From positions 1-64,000 of the forward strand of contig NZ_JQKI01000013.1 in assembly GCF_000745965.1 (NCBI RefSeq): a DNA stretch of 64,000 nucleotides, read 5' to 3'. The number at the start of each line of letters is the position of its first letter. Within the stretch, counting starts at the first letter, position 1. Below, piece after piece: positions 29,490-38,119 of this stretch. A model generated the notes under the pieces. It did not search any database. It was not told where the DNA came from and saw nothing but the letters and a program-made list of their open reading frames with translations. The stretch is from Edaphobacter aggregans DSM 19364 (lineage in GTDB: Bacteria; Acidobacteriota; Terriglobia; Terriglobales; Acidobacteriaceae). A program made the translations under genes and the position numbers.

Positions 29490-30305
29490 ATGCCCAACCC
29501 CACTCTGCTCCTCATCGTCATCATAGTCCTCTACCTCATCAGCTCCATTAAGATCCTCAAGGAATACGAACGTGGCGTCATCTTCCGCCTCGGCCACATC
29601 ATTCCCGCCAAGGGTCCCGGCGTCATCCTCGTCTTCCGCCCCCTCGACCAGATGGTCCGCGTCTCCCTCCGCCAGGAGGCCATGGAGGTCCCTCCGCAGG
29701 ACATCATCACCCGCGACAACGTCACCCTCAAGGTCAACGCCGTCATTACCCTCCGCGTCATCGATCCAACCCGCGCCGTCATTGAGGTGGCCAACTACAT
29801 CTACCAGACCTCGCAGTTCTCCCAAACCACACTCCGCTCCGTCCTCGGCGAGGTCGAGCTCGACGAGCTCCTCGCCCACCGCGACCGCCTCAACCAGCGC
29901 ATTCAGACCATCATTGACGGCCACACCGCCCCCTTCGGCGTCAAAGTCGTCTCCGTCGAGGTCAAGCAGGTGGACCTCCCCGAGACCATGCTCCGCGCCA
30001 TGGCCAAGCAGGCCGAAGCCGAGCGCGAGCGCCGCGCCAAGATCATCCACGCCGAGGGCGAGTTCAACGCCGCACAGAAACTCGTCGACGCCGCCTCCCT
30101 GCTCGCCACCCAGCCCATGACCATCCAGCTGCGCTATCTCCAGACCCTTACCGAGATAGGTGTCGAGAAGAATACGACCATCGTTTTTCCACTTCCCATG
30201 GAGTTGATGACACTGTTGAATAAAACAGTGCAGGGTGCGGATACCGCCAGGCCCGGATCACCCGCAAAGACATTCGACGAGCAGCCGCAGGCTCCCGCCA
30301 GCTAG
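29490..30305 (+). CDS. Slipin/stomatin-like SPFH membrane protein
   Basis: The 271-aa product has an N-terminal membrane segment (LLLIVIIVLYLISSIKIL) and an SPFH domain (EYERGVIFRLGHIIPAKGPG, VPPQDIITRDNVTLKVNAV, VELDELLAHRDRLN, QAEAERERRAKIIHAEGE). The coiled coil that follows drives oligomerisation. Slipins organise membrane microdomains and often pair with NfeD proteases, none of which is here. AAAGAGG precedes the ATG. The gene likely forms a transcription unit with the following SPOR gene. Confidence 0.9.
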   Translation: MPNPTLLLIVIIVLYLISSIKILKEYERGVIFRLGHIIPAKGPGVILVFRPLDQMVRVSLRQEAMEVPPQDIITRDNVTLKVNAVITLRVIDPTRAVIEVANYIYQTSQFSQTTLRSVLGEVELDELLAHRDRLNQRIQTIIDGHTAPFGVKVVSVEVKQVDLPETMLRAMAKQAEAERERRAKIIHAEGEFNAAQKLVDAASLLATQPMTIQLRYLQTLTEIGVEKNTTIVFPLPMELMTLLNKTVQGADTARPGSPAKTFDEQPQAPAS

Positions 30306-30383
30306 GGTGCAAGCGCAAAGCCGCCAGCCGAACCGATGGAATAGGGCCCTCACGCAGGCCCTGCCGAACCAGAAGGACCGACC

Positions 30384-31064
30384 GTGAACAGCCGCTATCT
30401 CGAAGACGAAGACCTCGACTCCCCCCCGCGCGAACGCGAGATCTCACTCGGCGCCACGACCATCCTCGGCATCTTCCTCCTTCTCGCGCTCGTCTGCGCC
30501 GTCTTCTTCGGCTTCGGCTACTCCATGGGCCGCCGCTCCTCGCTCTCCACCGCATCTGCCTCCGACTCCGACTCCGCCGCCGTCAAGACAACTGGCACCG
30601 CCAAGCCCACCCCGAGCCTCACGCCCTCAGCGAGTCCATCCGCCGACTCGGCCGATGCCAGCAGCTCCGATGACACCGCCGGACCTCAGCTCCCGCAGCC
30701 CGCAGACGTTCCGGTCCAGCAGAAGCCGCAGTCTGCAACCGCCACCGCCGCCCGGCCTGCCGCTGAGTCCCCGCAATTCACCCCGCCCGCGGTCAGCAAA
30801 GCCATCCCTCCGCCCGCATTCCATCCAGCCGCAGCCGCCGACCCCGGCGCGCCCGCGCTCGTACAGGTTGCGGCCGTCTCTCATCAGGAAGACGCGGACA
30901 TGCTCCTAAACGCCCTCAAGCGCCGCGGCTACGACGTCACCATCCGCCATCAACCTCAGGACAAGCTCCTCCACATCCAGCTGGGACCCTTCCCCACGCA
31001 TAAGGACGCCGATGCCATGCGCCAGCGACTCCTCGCCGACGGCTACAACGCTATCGTCAAGTAA
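30384..31064 (+). CDS. SPOR-domain membrane protein
   Basis: The 226-aa product has a cytoplasmic N-terminus, one membrane helix (ILGIFLLLALVCAVFFGFGY, about 29-48), a long Ser/Pro/Ala linker and a C-terminal SPOR domain of about 75 residues (ALVQVAAVSHQEDADMLLNA, VTIRHQPQDKLLHIQLGPF). SPOR domains bind denuded septal peptidoglycan, so a role in cell division or envelope remodelling is likely. Confidence 0.85.
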   Translation: MNSRYLEDEDLDSPPREREISLGATTILGIFLLLALVCAVFFGFGYSMGRRSSLSTASASDSDSAAVKTTGTAKPTPSLTPSASPSADSADASSSDDTAGPQLPQPADVPVQQKPQSATATAARPAAESPQFTPPAVSKAIPPPAFHPAAAADPGAPALVQVAAVSHQEDADMLLNALKRRGYDVTIRHQPQDKLLHIQLGPFPTHKDADAMRQRLLADGYNAIVK

Positions 31065-31141
31065 GCAATCGTTCGTGCTGCGCTGAGCGTAACCCGAGTA
31101 AGAACCGGTCGTGGCCATCCGCAAATTGCTATCTTGGGCGC

Positions 31142-32020
31142 ATGCGAGCTCTTGTCATCGGCGGTTCTGGTTTCATTGGCACACAAATTGTGCGTCAGCT
31201 CGCAAGCCGGGAACACACCGTACTTATCTACCATCGGGGACAAACTCGGGCTGTTCTCCCGGCCAATGTACGTCAAATCGTCAATTCATCCTCCGTCATG
31301 CCCATCGAAAGATTTCCAGCGCAGCTCTTCGAGTTTGAGCCGGACGTAGTAATACACACGATCGCGATGGGTGCTGCCGATGCCACCGCATGTGTAAAGG
31401 CCTTCTCTGGCCGCACGGGACGACTTCTCCTGCTGAGCAGCGGCGATGTATACCGAGCCTACGGACGCCTTACCGGGATCGAGCCGGGACCAATCGAAGA
31501 AGGTCCGCTGACAGAGAGTGCGCCCCTACGGACAGTGATGTTCCCATACCGCAGGCAGGCTTCTTCGTCGACGTCTCTCGAATATTGGTACGAAAAAATC
31601 CTCGCCGAACATGCAGTGCTTGCGAACTCCAGTCTTCCAGGCACGATTCTGCGACTCCCGAAGGTGTACGGCCCGGGCAGCAATCAAGACCTCGCAACGG
31701 TGTATCGGTATCGCCACCATCCCTATTGGCGCTGGACCCATGGATATGTCGAAAACGTGGCCGCTGCAGTCGTTCTCGCGGTGACACACCCGTCTGCCGG
31801 AGGCTCCGTATACAACATAGGTGAAGCGTACACCCCAACAATTGCAGAGCGTTTGGCGTGGATGCCGCCATCAGACATCGAACCCGATCGCACCAGCGAG
31901 TTCAACTTCGCTCAGGATATTACCTACGACACCAGCAGAATTCGAAATGAGCTGGGCTACCAGGAGATCGTCTCGGAAGAAGAAGCTGTCTTGAGAACAC
32001 TCCAGGCAGGGTCAACCTGA
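31142..32020 (+). CDS. NAD-dependent epimerase/dehydratase family protein
   Basis: The 292-aa product is an extended short-chain dehydrogenase with the N-terminal nucleotide motif GGSGFIG (7-13), LLLLSSGDVYRAYG (about 98-111) and a YxxxK-like YWYEKI around 155. Late substrate-domain features are NVAAAVVLAV and GSVYNIGEAYTP. The substrate is unknown. A TATCTT box ends six bases before the ATG and there is no Shine-Dalgarno, so the message may be leaderless. Third positions are less C-rich than in its neighbours. Confidence 0.82.
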   Translation: MRALVIGGSGFIGTQIVRQLASREHTVLIYHRGQTRAVLPANVRQIVNSSSVMPIERFPAQLFEFEPDVVIHTIAMGAADATACVKAFSGRTGRLLLLSSGDVYRAYGRLTGIEPGPIEEGPLTESAPLRTVMFPYRRQASSSTSLEYWYEKILAEHAVLANSSLPGTILRLPKVYGPGSNQDLATVYRYRHHPYWRWTHGYVENVAAAVVLAVTHPSAGGSVYNIGEAYTPTIAERLAWMPPSDIEPDRTSEFNFAQDITYDTSRIRNELGYQEIVSEEEAVLRTLQAGST

Positions 32021-32090
32021 ACGCTGTATAAGTGCTTCTGTCTACCTCCGCGCACCGATATAGCGCGATCGATGCCCCCCAGTCACGCTC

Positions 32091-32807
32091 TCAATCCACC
32101 GGCTTCATCCGCTCCGGCAGCGCCTCCGCGATCTCCTGCCGAACCGCCCTCAACAGATCCTCTCGTGTCGCAAACGCGGAGGGCTCAATCACCGGCAGCA
32201 GCCGCACCTTCGCCACTCCCGGGGTGATCGCCGCGCTTCCCTTCCGCATCATCCCCTCGGTCCCCGATACTGCGATCGGAACGATAGGCGCGCCCGTCTC
32301 CATCGCCAGATAAAACGGCCCCTTCTTGAACGTCTGCAGCCGCCCGTCCCTCGATCGCGTGCCCTCCGGATACACAAGAAGATTCAGACCTTTTCGAAGC
32401 GCCTTCCCTGCCGCGATGACGCTCGCCTGCGCCGAGTCCCGCCTTCCCCCGCGCTCCACCGGAATGAAATCGCCCATCCGCATCGCCCGTCCCAGGATCG
32501 GAATACTCATCAACTCTCTCTTCAGCATCACCGAGCTTCGCCCCGGCAGCATCGGCAGCTCAACCGGAGGGTCGAGATTCGAGACATGATTGCTCATAAA
32601 GATGCAGGCCCTGTCCCGCGGAACATTCTCCAGCCCCGAGAGCTCCACCTTGATCCCCGCCGCCCTAATCCCTGCATTCGCAATCCACATTGCCACGCGA
32701 TACAGCAGGCTGATGTCACCCACCAGCAGCGTGTAAGGAATCCCCACCACGCCGGCCAAAGGACCCAGGGCCGTGTACACAAACAAAAGCTTTAGCGTCG
32801 CAAACAT
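32091..32807 (-). CDS. plsC: 1-acyl-sn-glycerol-3-phosphate acyltransferase (PlsC-like)
   Basis: The 238-aa product has an N-terminal hydrophobic segment (LLFVYTALGPLAGVVGI), the acyltransferase motif NHVSNLD (H-x4-D), PVERGGRRDSAQ, YPEGTRSRDG and a later GAPIVPIAVSG. It transfers a second acyl chain to lysophosphatidate. A longer frame to 32909 adds 34 residues without family character, so the Met at 32807 was chosen. Confidence 0.88.
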   Translation of the reverse strand: MFATLKLLFVYTALGPLAGVVGIPYTLLVGDISLLYRVAMWIANAGIRAAGIKVELSGLENVPRDRACIFMSNHVSNLDPPVELPMLPGRSSVMLKRELMSIPILGRAMRMGDFIPVERGGRRDSAQASVIAAGKALRKGLNLLVYPEGTRSRDGRLQTFKKGPFYLAMETGAPIVPIAVSGTEGMMRKGSAAITPGVAKVRLLPVIEPSAFATREDLLRAVRQEIAEALPERMKPVD

Positions 32808-33117
32808 CCGCTTTGCAGAATACCGTACCGCGCGTGAATCGCAGATCTCATTCAGTCGACAGCACTTGGGGGCAAAATCTTCTCGGGACCGAGCAAAAAG
32901 TTCATTCACACACGGTTAAACATCGAATAATCCATCTGTTTTCTGTGCCTATGCACTTGGCTCCCGGATTGCATCTAATGAAACCGGAGTGCTTTTGTCT
33001 CGAAAGAGAAGACGTTGCGATGTGCTGCAGTCGTCACGACAGAACGCCTCGAACGGGGCCCATTTAGTTCGGCCAACTTTTAACATGTCAGCTATTTGCA
33101 GGAGTTCCAGGAGAACA
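32808..33117. other. Intergenic region before the PEP-CTERM gene
   Basis: These 310 bases lie between divergent genes. The only clear signal is the purine-rich CAGGAGTTCCAGGAGAACA directly before the ATG at 33118. The reading frame of the downstream gene continues upstream to 32989, but that extension has no signal peptide and no coding bias. No repeat or convincing promoter was seen. Confidence 0.4.
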
Positions 33118-33801
33118 ATGAAACTCTATAAGCGAGTCTCTGTCTTTGGGGCGGCTCTGGCCTTCACCGCTGCCCTCGCGTCGGCTGAGACGATCCAGCT
33201 AGGAAGCTACCAAACCGGTGGCCCAAATCTGGGCAACAACAACAGTGCGGTGGCCTATATGGGATCACCGTCAACCACCTATGCGCTTAGCCCAGGCACC
33301 GCGTGGGCCCCGGCAGGGGCCAGCTCAGTCTGGGTTTCCAACAATCCCGGCTCCGGCCCCGGGGGGAACTACGTCGCTCCCTCGGGCAACTACTCCTACA
33401 CCACAACCTTCAGCACGATCACCGGCAACACCTACACCGGCTCCATCTCGGTGTTGGCCGATGACACAACCGCAATCATCTTTAATGGACATACCTTGGC
33501 TCCTCAGGGTCTTCTGGGATCCGACGCGCACTGCGCCGATGGACCTCCCAACTGCGTGACTCCCACCCTGATCAACCTTCCGTCGGCCTTCTTCCTCGAT
33601 GGTCTCAACACGCTCCAGTTCGACCTGAGGCAGACCATCCAATCCGCAGGACTTGATTTCTATGGATCGGCCACTGGAGCTGCACCCTCTTCCACACCTC
33701 CATCAGCTACCGCTCCCGAGCCGGGCACGCTCTTCCTGCTCGGAACCGGCTTGATCGGCTCTGCGGGCCTGCTGTTGCGTCGGTCGCGGAACGACGTCTA
33801 A
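33118..33801 (+). CDS. Secreted PEP-CTERM sorting-domain protein
   Basis: The 227-aa product has a signal peptide (about 1-22, ending ASA), a beta-rich mature domain (YSYTTTFSTITGNTYTGSIS, LADDTTAIIFNG), and a typical PEP-CTERM tail: PEPGTLFLLGTGLIGSAGLL followed by LRRSR. Such proteins are cut and released by an exosortase (EpsH/XrtA type), which is not in this window. They are linked to exopolysaccharide matrix. AGGAG is seven bases before the ATG. A strong terminator follows within 20 bases. Confidence 0.9.
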   Translation: MKLYKRVSVFGAALAFTAALASAETIQLGSYQTGGPNLGNNNSAVAYMGSPSTTYALSPGTAWAPAGASSVWVSNNPGSGPGGNYVAPSGNYSYTTTFSTITGNTYTGSISVLADDTTAIIFNGHTLAPQGLLGSDAHCADGPPNCVTPTLINLPSAFFLDGLNTLQFDLRQTIQSAGLDFYGSATGAAPSSTPPSATAPEPGTLFLLGTGLIGSAGLLLRRSRNDV

Positions 33802-33817
33802 AACCCCCAATAACCAA

Positions 33818-33865
33818 CCAGAACCCCGGGCGAACCAGAACCACCTCGCCCGGGGTTCTGGTTTT
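33818..33865 (+). terminator. Rho-independent terminator of the PEP-CTERM gene
   Basis: CCAGAACCCCGGGCGA (33818-33833) pairs perfectly with TCGCCCGGGGTTCTGG (33846-33861): 16 base pairs around a 12-base loop, followed by TTTT. It is the clearest terminator in the window. Confidence 0.85.
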
Positions 33866-33877
33866 CCACAGAAATCC

Positions 33878-33960
33878 TGTCAAGCCCCAGAATCGCGCAA
33901 GTAACTGAAAATTATAGAGATCTACGTTGCCGATTAATTACCGCCGGGTCGCTATAATTA
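33878..33960 (+). promoter_or_regulatory. Conserved non-coding element, copy B
   Basis: TGTCAAGCCCC (33878-33888), ATCTACGTTGCCGATTAATT (33920-33939) and a perfect -10 box TATAAT (33953-33958) occur with the same spacing as copy A at 13152. It lies just after a strong terminator. No plus-strand gene follows: the next gene is convergent on the minus strand. It may therefore start a short non-coding transcript. Confidence 0.6.
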
Positions 33961-34134
33961 AGAAATAGAACAAAAGACGTAGAGTAGGCACCCCCACCGG
34001 TACCAGCACATAAGTCTTTTCAAATCAAGGTTTTGATGTATAAGTTCCCTGTTTCCAATATTTTACGCAGATAAATTCTGTCATCTCATTGAAAACAGTA
34101 TGGTTATAAGCCAGAAGGGGGGCGGGGTACTCGG
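33961..34134 (+). other. Non-coding stretch after element B, possible short RNA
   Basis: No ORF is credible. Downstream of the TATAAT box, CAAAAGAC (from 33971) and GTCTTTT (34014-34020) could pair as a seven-base stem with a 35-base loop, ending in a T run. That would give a transcript of roughly 55-60 bases. The evidence is thin and the RNA is hypothetical. Confidence 0.3.
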
Positions 34135-35583
34135 TCAGGAAAACCGGCCCGCCAAACGCCCCGCAGTCGCAGCCTCCGCAATCCCTCGCGGCAGTTTCTG
34201 ATAGATTCCGCCAAAGCCGCCGTTGGAGAGAATGGCGACCACATCTCCGTTCCGCACCTCAGGCGACAACGCGGCCACGATCCCATCCGCATCCTGGTAC
34301 AGCGCAGCTGGAACGCCGCGCTCCCTCAGCCCACCAATCACGTGCGATGGATCGAGTCTCTCAATCGCAGGAATGTTCTCTGACTTGAACACTCCTGCCA
34401 GAATCACCCGATCGGCCAGCGCAAGGCTCTCCACAAGCGCAGCCTCAAAGACGTTCCTGCGCAGCGTATTCGACCGCGGCTCCAGCACCGCAATCAATCG
34501 CTGCCCCGGATATCTCTCCCGCAGTGCGCGCAGCGTCTCGCGAATCGCCGTCGGATGATGCGCAAAATCGTCGATGATCGTGACCCCTTCGGCGACCGCC
34601 TTCACCTCGAGCCGCCGCTTCACGCTGCGAAACGATTGCAGCGCCTCAACGATCATCCCAACCGGAATGCCCTGCCCCGCGGTAAGCGCAGCCGCAGCCG
34701 TCGCATTCAGAGCGTTGTGCTCGCCTGACATCGGAAGGCTCAGCTCCGCAAACTGCTCTCCCCCGCGCCAAAGCGTCCACCGCGTCATCGGACCGTCATG
34801 GCGCAAGTCCGCGATCCGCCAGTACGAGCTGTCCTGAAATCCATACCGCTCGACCGTGCAGAACGCCTTCGCCACACACTCGCTCACGTTCTCGCTCGCA
34901 TCGTAGGCAACTAACCGGCCACGACGCGGAATAAGATTCACGAACCGCTTGAACGCCGTCTTGACTGCCGCGAGATCTGCGTAAATGTCCGCATGATCGA
35001 ACTCAACGTGCGTCAGAATCGCTGAGTCGGGAAAGTAATGCAGAAACTTTGGCCCCTTGTCGAAGAACGCCGTATCGTACTCGTCTCCCTCTAGGATGAA
35101 CGGCTCGGTCGGCCTCACCATAAAGCTCGTGCCGAAGTTCTCCGCAACGCCGCCGATCAAGAACGACGGCGAAAGCCGCGGGTTCCTCGCCGAAGCCGTC
35201 TCGTAGATCCACGCCAGCATGCTCGTCGTCGTCGTCTTGCCGTGCGTTCCCGCGACCACCAATGACTCGCGCCCCACAAGAAACTCGTCATGCAGCACCG
35301 AAGCCATCGAGCAGAACGGAATTCGCTCATCCAGCACGCGCTCCAGCTCCACATTGCCGCGCGAGATCGCGTTGCCGACCACAACCAGGTCCGGCCGTCG
35401 ATCCAGGTTCCGCTCCGCGTACGGCTCATGCACCGTGATGTCGAGCGAGCGCAGAAGGTCGCTCATCGGCGGATAGGCCGCCGCATCCGAGCCCGTCACC
35501 TCGTGCCCCTGCTGCTTCAGCATTCCTGCCAGCGAGGCCATCGCCGTGCCGCAGATTCCGATCAGGTAGATATGTTTCTGCAT
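34135..35583 (-). CDS. mpl: UDP-MurNAc:L-Ala-gamma-D-Glu-meso-DAP ligase (murein recycling)
   Basis: The 482-aa product is a Mur-ligase-family enzyme with ATP-binding AGTHGKTTTTSMLAW, the Mpl-typical EGDEYDTAFFDKGPKF, SGEHNALNATAAAA and FAHHPTAIRETL. Mpl rejoins the recovered murein tripeptide to UDP-MurNAc, bypassing MurC, D and E. The Met at 35583 starts MQKHIYLIGICGTAM; the longer frame lacks family character. A TATCTT box lies seven bases before the ATG inside the tail of ldcA, so it may also be transcribed on its own. It follows ldcA by 16 bases. Confidence 0.93.
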   Translation of the reverse strand: MQKHIYLIGICGTAMASLAGMLKQQGHEVTGSDAAAYPPMSDLLRSLDITVHEPYAERNLDRRPDLVVVGNAISRGNVELERVLDERIPFCSMASVLHDEFLVGRESLVVAGTHGKTTTTSMLAWIYETASARNPRLSPSFLIGGVAENFGTSFMVRPTEPFILEGDEYDTAFFDKGPKFLHYFPDSAILTHVEFDHADIYADLAAVKTAFKRFVNLIPRRGRLVAYDASENVSECVAKAFCTVERYGFQDSSYWRIADLRHDGPMTRWTLWRGGEQFAELSLPMSGEHNALNATAAAALTAGQGIPVGMIVEALQSFRSVKRRLEVKAVAEGVTIIDDFAHHPTAIRETLRALRERYPGQRLIAVLEPRSNTLRRNVFEAALVESLALADRVILAGVFKSENIPAIERLDPSHVIGGLRERGVPAALYQDADGIVAALSPEVRNGDVVAILSNGGFGGIYQKLPRGIAEAATAGRLAGRFS

Positions 35584-35599
35584 CGTGCCAAAGATAAGA

Positions 35600-36544
35600 C
35601 TAACCCGAAACCGCCGCCTCCAGAAAGATAAGCCGCGGGTTCGCTGCATCGCCAAGATCGAGCCTCACACCAACCCCCAGCGGAAGCGACCGGTTCGCGC
35701 CATGCACATGCCCGCACCGCAGCCCGATCGCCACCGGTCCCGCAAAGCCGCGCAGCCCATGCATGATCGCCCGCTCCAGCAGCTCCTGCTCCTCCGTCTC
35801 AACACACTGCTCCATGTCGCCGAAGACAATGCCCTGAACTCCCTCAAGCCTGCCCGAGTAACGCAGATGCAGCAGCAGCCTGTCCCACTGATACGGCTTC
35901 GTGCCAATGTCCTCGAGGAACAGCACGCTCCCCTCAAGCTGAGGCGCGTACGGCGTTCCCAGCCCCGCCGCAAGAATCGAGATGCAGCCGCCCAGCATCC
36001 TGCCCTCTGCAGTCCCAGGCTGCAGAACGCGCAGTCCGTCCTCCGCCCCGAGCGACCATCTTCTCTCACCGCCAAAGACATTGCGCCAGCTCGCAAGATC
36101 CACACCATCCTCGCGACCAAAATCAGACGCGACCATCGGAGCGTAAAAACTGATGAGGTTAGCCTCGTTCTGGAACCAGCTGTGCAGCGAAGTGTGATCG
36201 CTGTATCCGATAAACGCCTTCGGATTAGCGCGAATCAGCTCGCGGTCGAGATGCGGCAACAGCTCCGCACAACCCCAGCCTCCGCGCGTGCAGATGATCC
36301 CATCGATCGCGTTATCGGCAAACGCAGCATGCAGGTCCTCGAGCCGCTCCACCACCGAGCCCGAATAGTAGAGCGGCCCGCTCGCCAGCGCATACTTGCC
36401 TAGTTTGACGCCATATCCCAGCGCCTCAAGCTCCGCAACGCCGTGCGCGACCAGCTCCGGCTTCGGCGTACTCGCCGGCGACACAACAGCCAGCGTCGCT
36501 CCGGGGCGCAGCGCAGGTGGCCTGGTAAACTCGCGCCCAGCCAT
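35600..36544 (-). CDS. ldcA: LD-carboxypeptidase (S66 family)
   Basis: The 314-aa product has the S66 nucleophile Ser115 in GYSDHTSL and later acid and histidine segments (LFLEDIGTKPYQWDRLL, GHVHGANRSLPLG). It removes the terminal D-Ala from murein tetrapeptide, making the tripeptide that Mpl uses. Its ATG overlaps the dapF stop (ATGA), so the two are coupled. No signal peptide is present, which fits a cytoplasmic recycling enzyme. Confidence 0.92.
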   Translation of the reverse strand: MAGREFTRPPALRPGATLAVVSPASTPKPELVAHGVAELEALGYGVKLGKYALASGPLYYSGSVVERLEDLHAAFADNAIDGIICTRGGWGCAELLPHLDRELIRANPKAFIGYSDHTSLHSWFQNEANLISFYAPMVASDFGREDGVDLASWRNVFGGERRWSLGAEDGLRVLQPGTAEGRMLGGCISILAAGLGTPYAPQLEGSVLFLEDIGTKPYQWDRLLLHLRYSGRLEGVQGIVFGDMEQCVETEEQELLERAIMHGLRGFAGPVAIGLRCGHVHGANRSLPLGVGVRLDLGDAANPRLIFLEAAVSG

Positions 36545-37350
36545 CACAGTCCAACGACCTCGCCGCGGCAGATGATCTCCGCCGGTCCCGTCAGACGCAT
36601 CGTCTGATCGTTCGCCAGCCACACCGTACGCTGCGCTCCCCCCTCGGCGACAGCTTTCAGCTCACGGTTCACGCTGCGCAGCGCCATCGCCGCCGCCGAA
36701 GAAGCGCACGTCCCCGTGCCCGACGAAGTCGTCGGCCCGCAGCCGCGCTCGAAGATGCGGAACGCAATCTCGCTCTCGGAGACAATCTTCACGAACTCCA
36801 CATTGGTGCCGTGCGCAAACAACGAGCTTGCGCTGATCTGCGCGCCCAGCACCTGCCATGCCAGCCCGTGCGCCGTGAAGTCATCGCCATCCACAAAGAT
36901 CACGAAGTGCGGATTCCCCACATTCACCATCGCTCCTACAACGTTGCCCACACCGGGAACCTCGATCGTCCGGGGCATCACGCGCGGAACCCCCATCTCA
37001 CTCTCGATCAGGTAGACCGGATCGGCGTCCTCCACCACATGGCACACGCGAGGACCGCCATGCGTCCCCAGCACGACATCGTCCCTGCCCTCCGAACTCG
37101 CCAGCCACGCGGCGACGCACCGCGTCCCATTGCCCGAAAGCTCCGCCTCGCTCCCATCGGCGTTGAACAGCCGCAGAAACAGCTCGCCGTTCGGCCTGCG
37201 CTCGAGGAACTCGATTCCGTCGGCTCCAATACTCGTATTCCTGCTGCAGAGCTTCCGCGCCAGCGCCGCGTGCTGCCGCCTCGCAACCTCTTCCTCAAGA
37301 ATCAGAAAATCATTACCGCACGCATGCGCTTTCACAAACGGAATCATCAC
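36544..37350 (-). CDS. dapF: Diaminopimelate epimerase
   Basis: The 268-aa product has both catalytic cysteines: Cys78 in LSGNGTRCVAAW and Cys215 in SSGTGTCASSAAA. HACGNDFLI is at the N-terminus and NVGNPHFVIF in the middle. It converts LL-DAP to meso-DAP for peptidoglycan and lysine. It is placed with ldcA and mpl in a murein precursor/recycling block and starts two bases after the MgtC stop. Confidence 0.94.
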   Translation of the reverse strand: MMIPFVKAHACGNDFLILEEEVARRQHAALARKLCSRNTSIGADGIEFLERRPNGELFLRLFNADGSEAELSGNGTRCVAAWLASSEGRDDVVLGTHGGPRVCHVVEDADPVYLIESEMGVPRVMPRTIEVPGVGNVVGAMVNVGNPHFVIFVDGDDFTAHGLAWQVLGAQISASSLFAHGTNVEFVKIVSESEIAFRIFERGCGPTTSSGTGTCASSAAAMALRSVNRELKAVAEGGAQRTVWLANDQTMRLTGPAEIICRGEVVGL

Positions 37351-37352
37351 TT

Positions 37353-38090
37353 TTATTCTTCCTCAATATCGCGAAAGACCACAACCTGGCCGGTCGCATC
37401 ACTCTCACGCAGCGCATCGAGCAGCTGCGTGTGTTGCTTCTCATTCGTTGAAACCGCAAACGTAATCCGCTCCGATCCGCCGACGCTGTCGCGCTCCTGG
37501 ACATTCAAACGAATCCCCATCCGGTCCAGCACACTCAGCACCGCCACATAAATCCTCTTCGGGTCATCGCCGCGAACCTCATACAGCATGGAGTAGTGCT
37601 TCCAGCCAGCAACCGACTCGAAATATCCAATAGCCGTCAATGCCACGAGCGTGATCAGGGTCGCGAGCACGGCTTCCAGATAAAGCCCCGCACCACACGC
37701 CATGCCAATTGACGCGATGACAAACACCGTGGCCGCGCTGGTTAATCCGACGACTCGAATACGCGTGTGCAGGATAATACCCGCGCCGAGAAAGCCGATT
37801 CCCTGCACAATATTGGCTGCCACCCTGCCCTTGTCGGGATTGGCATCGCCCGCCAGCACCGCCGAGAGCATCGTAAAGAAAGCGCACCCCAGGCAGAGCA
37901 GCATATTGGTACGCAGCCCCGAGGCCTTATGTCTCCACTCGCGCTCAAAGCCGATCACACCGCCGAGAAAGGAAGCGGTGAGTAACCGCGCCGCCATGCC
38001 GGTCGACAGCAGCTCGTGATCGATCTGGCTGAAATAAAGAAGCTGAGGAACGTGCATAAGTCTGCGAGAGATAGTAGCATCCGGCTCCAT
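37353..38090 (-). CDS. MgtC/SapB-family membrane protein
   Basis: The product (245 aa from this start) has four or five membrane helices with the family motifs FLGGVIGFEREWRHKASGLRTN and VQGIGFLGAGII, then a cytoplasmic ACT-like C-terminal domain (YEVRGDDPKRIYVAVLSVLD, ERITFAVSTNEKQHTQLLD). MgtC proteins modulate ATP synthase and Mg2+ or phosphate homeostasis. The start is uncertain: the frame extends to 38153, overlapping the upstream gene, and Met at 38057 is another option. GGAAGAG lies just before 38090. Confidence 0.82.
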   Translation of the reverse strand: MEPDATISRRLMHVPQLLYFSQIDHELLSTGMAARLLTASFLGGVIGFEREWRHKASGLRTNMLLCLGCAFFTMLSAVLAGDANPDKGRVAANIVQGIGFLGAGIILHTRIRVVGLTSAATVFVIASIGMACGAGLYLEAVLATLITLVALTAIGYFESVAGWKHYSMLYEVRGDDPKRIYVAVLSVLDRMGIRLNVQERDSVGGSERITFAVSTNEKQHTQLLDALRESDATGQVVVFRDIEEE

Positions 38091-38119
38091 CGCTCTTCCG
38101 GACAAACTGCAGACCAGAA

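Noticed and set aside
32989-33117. 43-residue N-terminal extension of the PEP-CTERM protein
   Set aside because: The extension is basic, lacks coding bias and would hide the signal peptide. AGGAG precedes the ATG at 33118.
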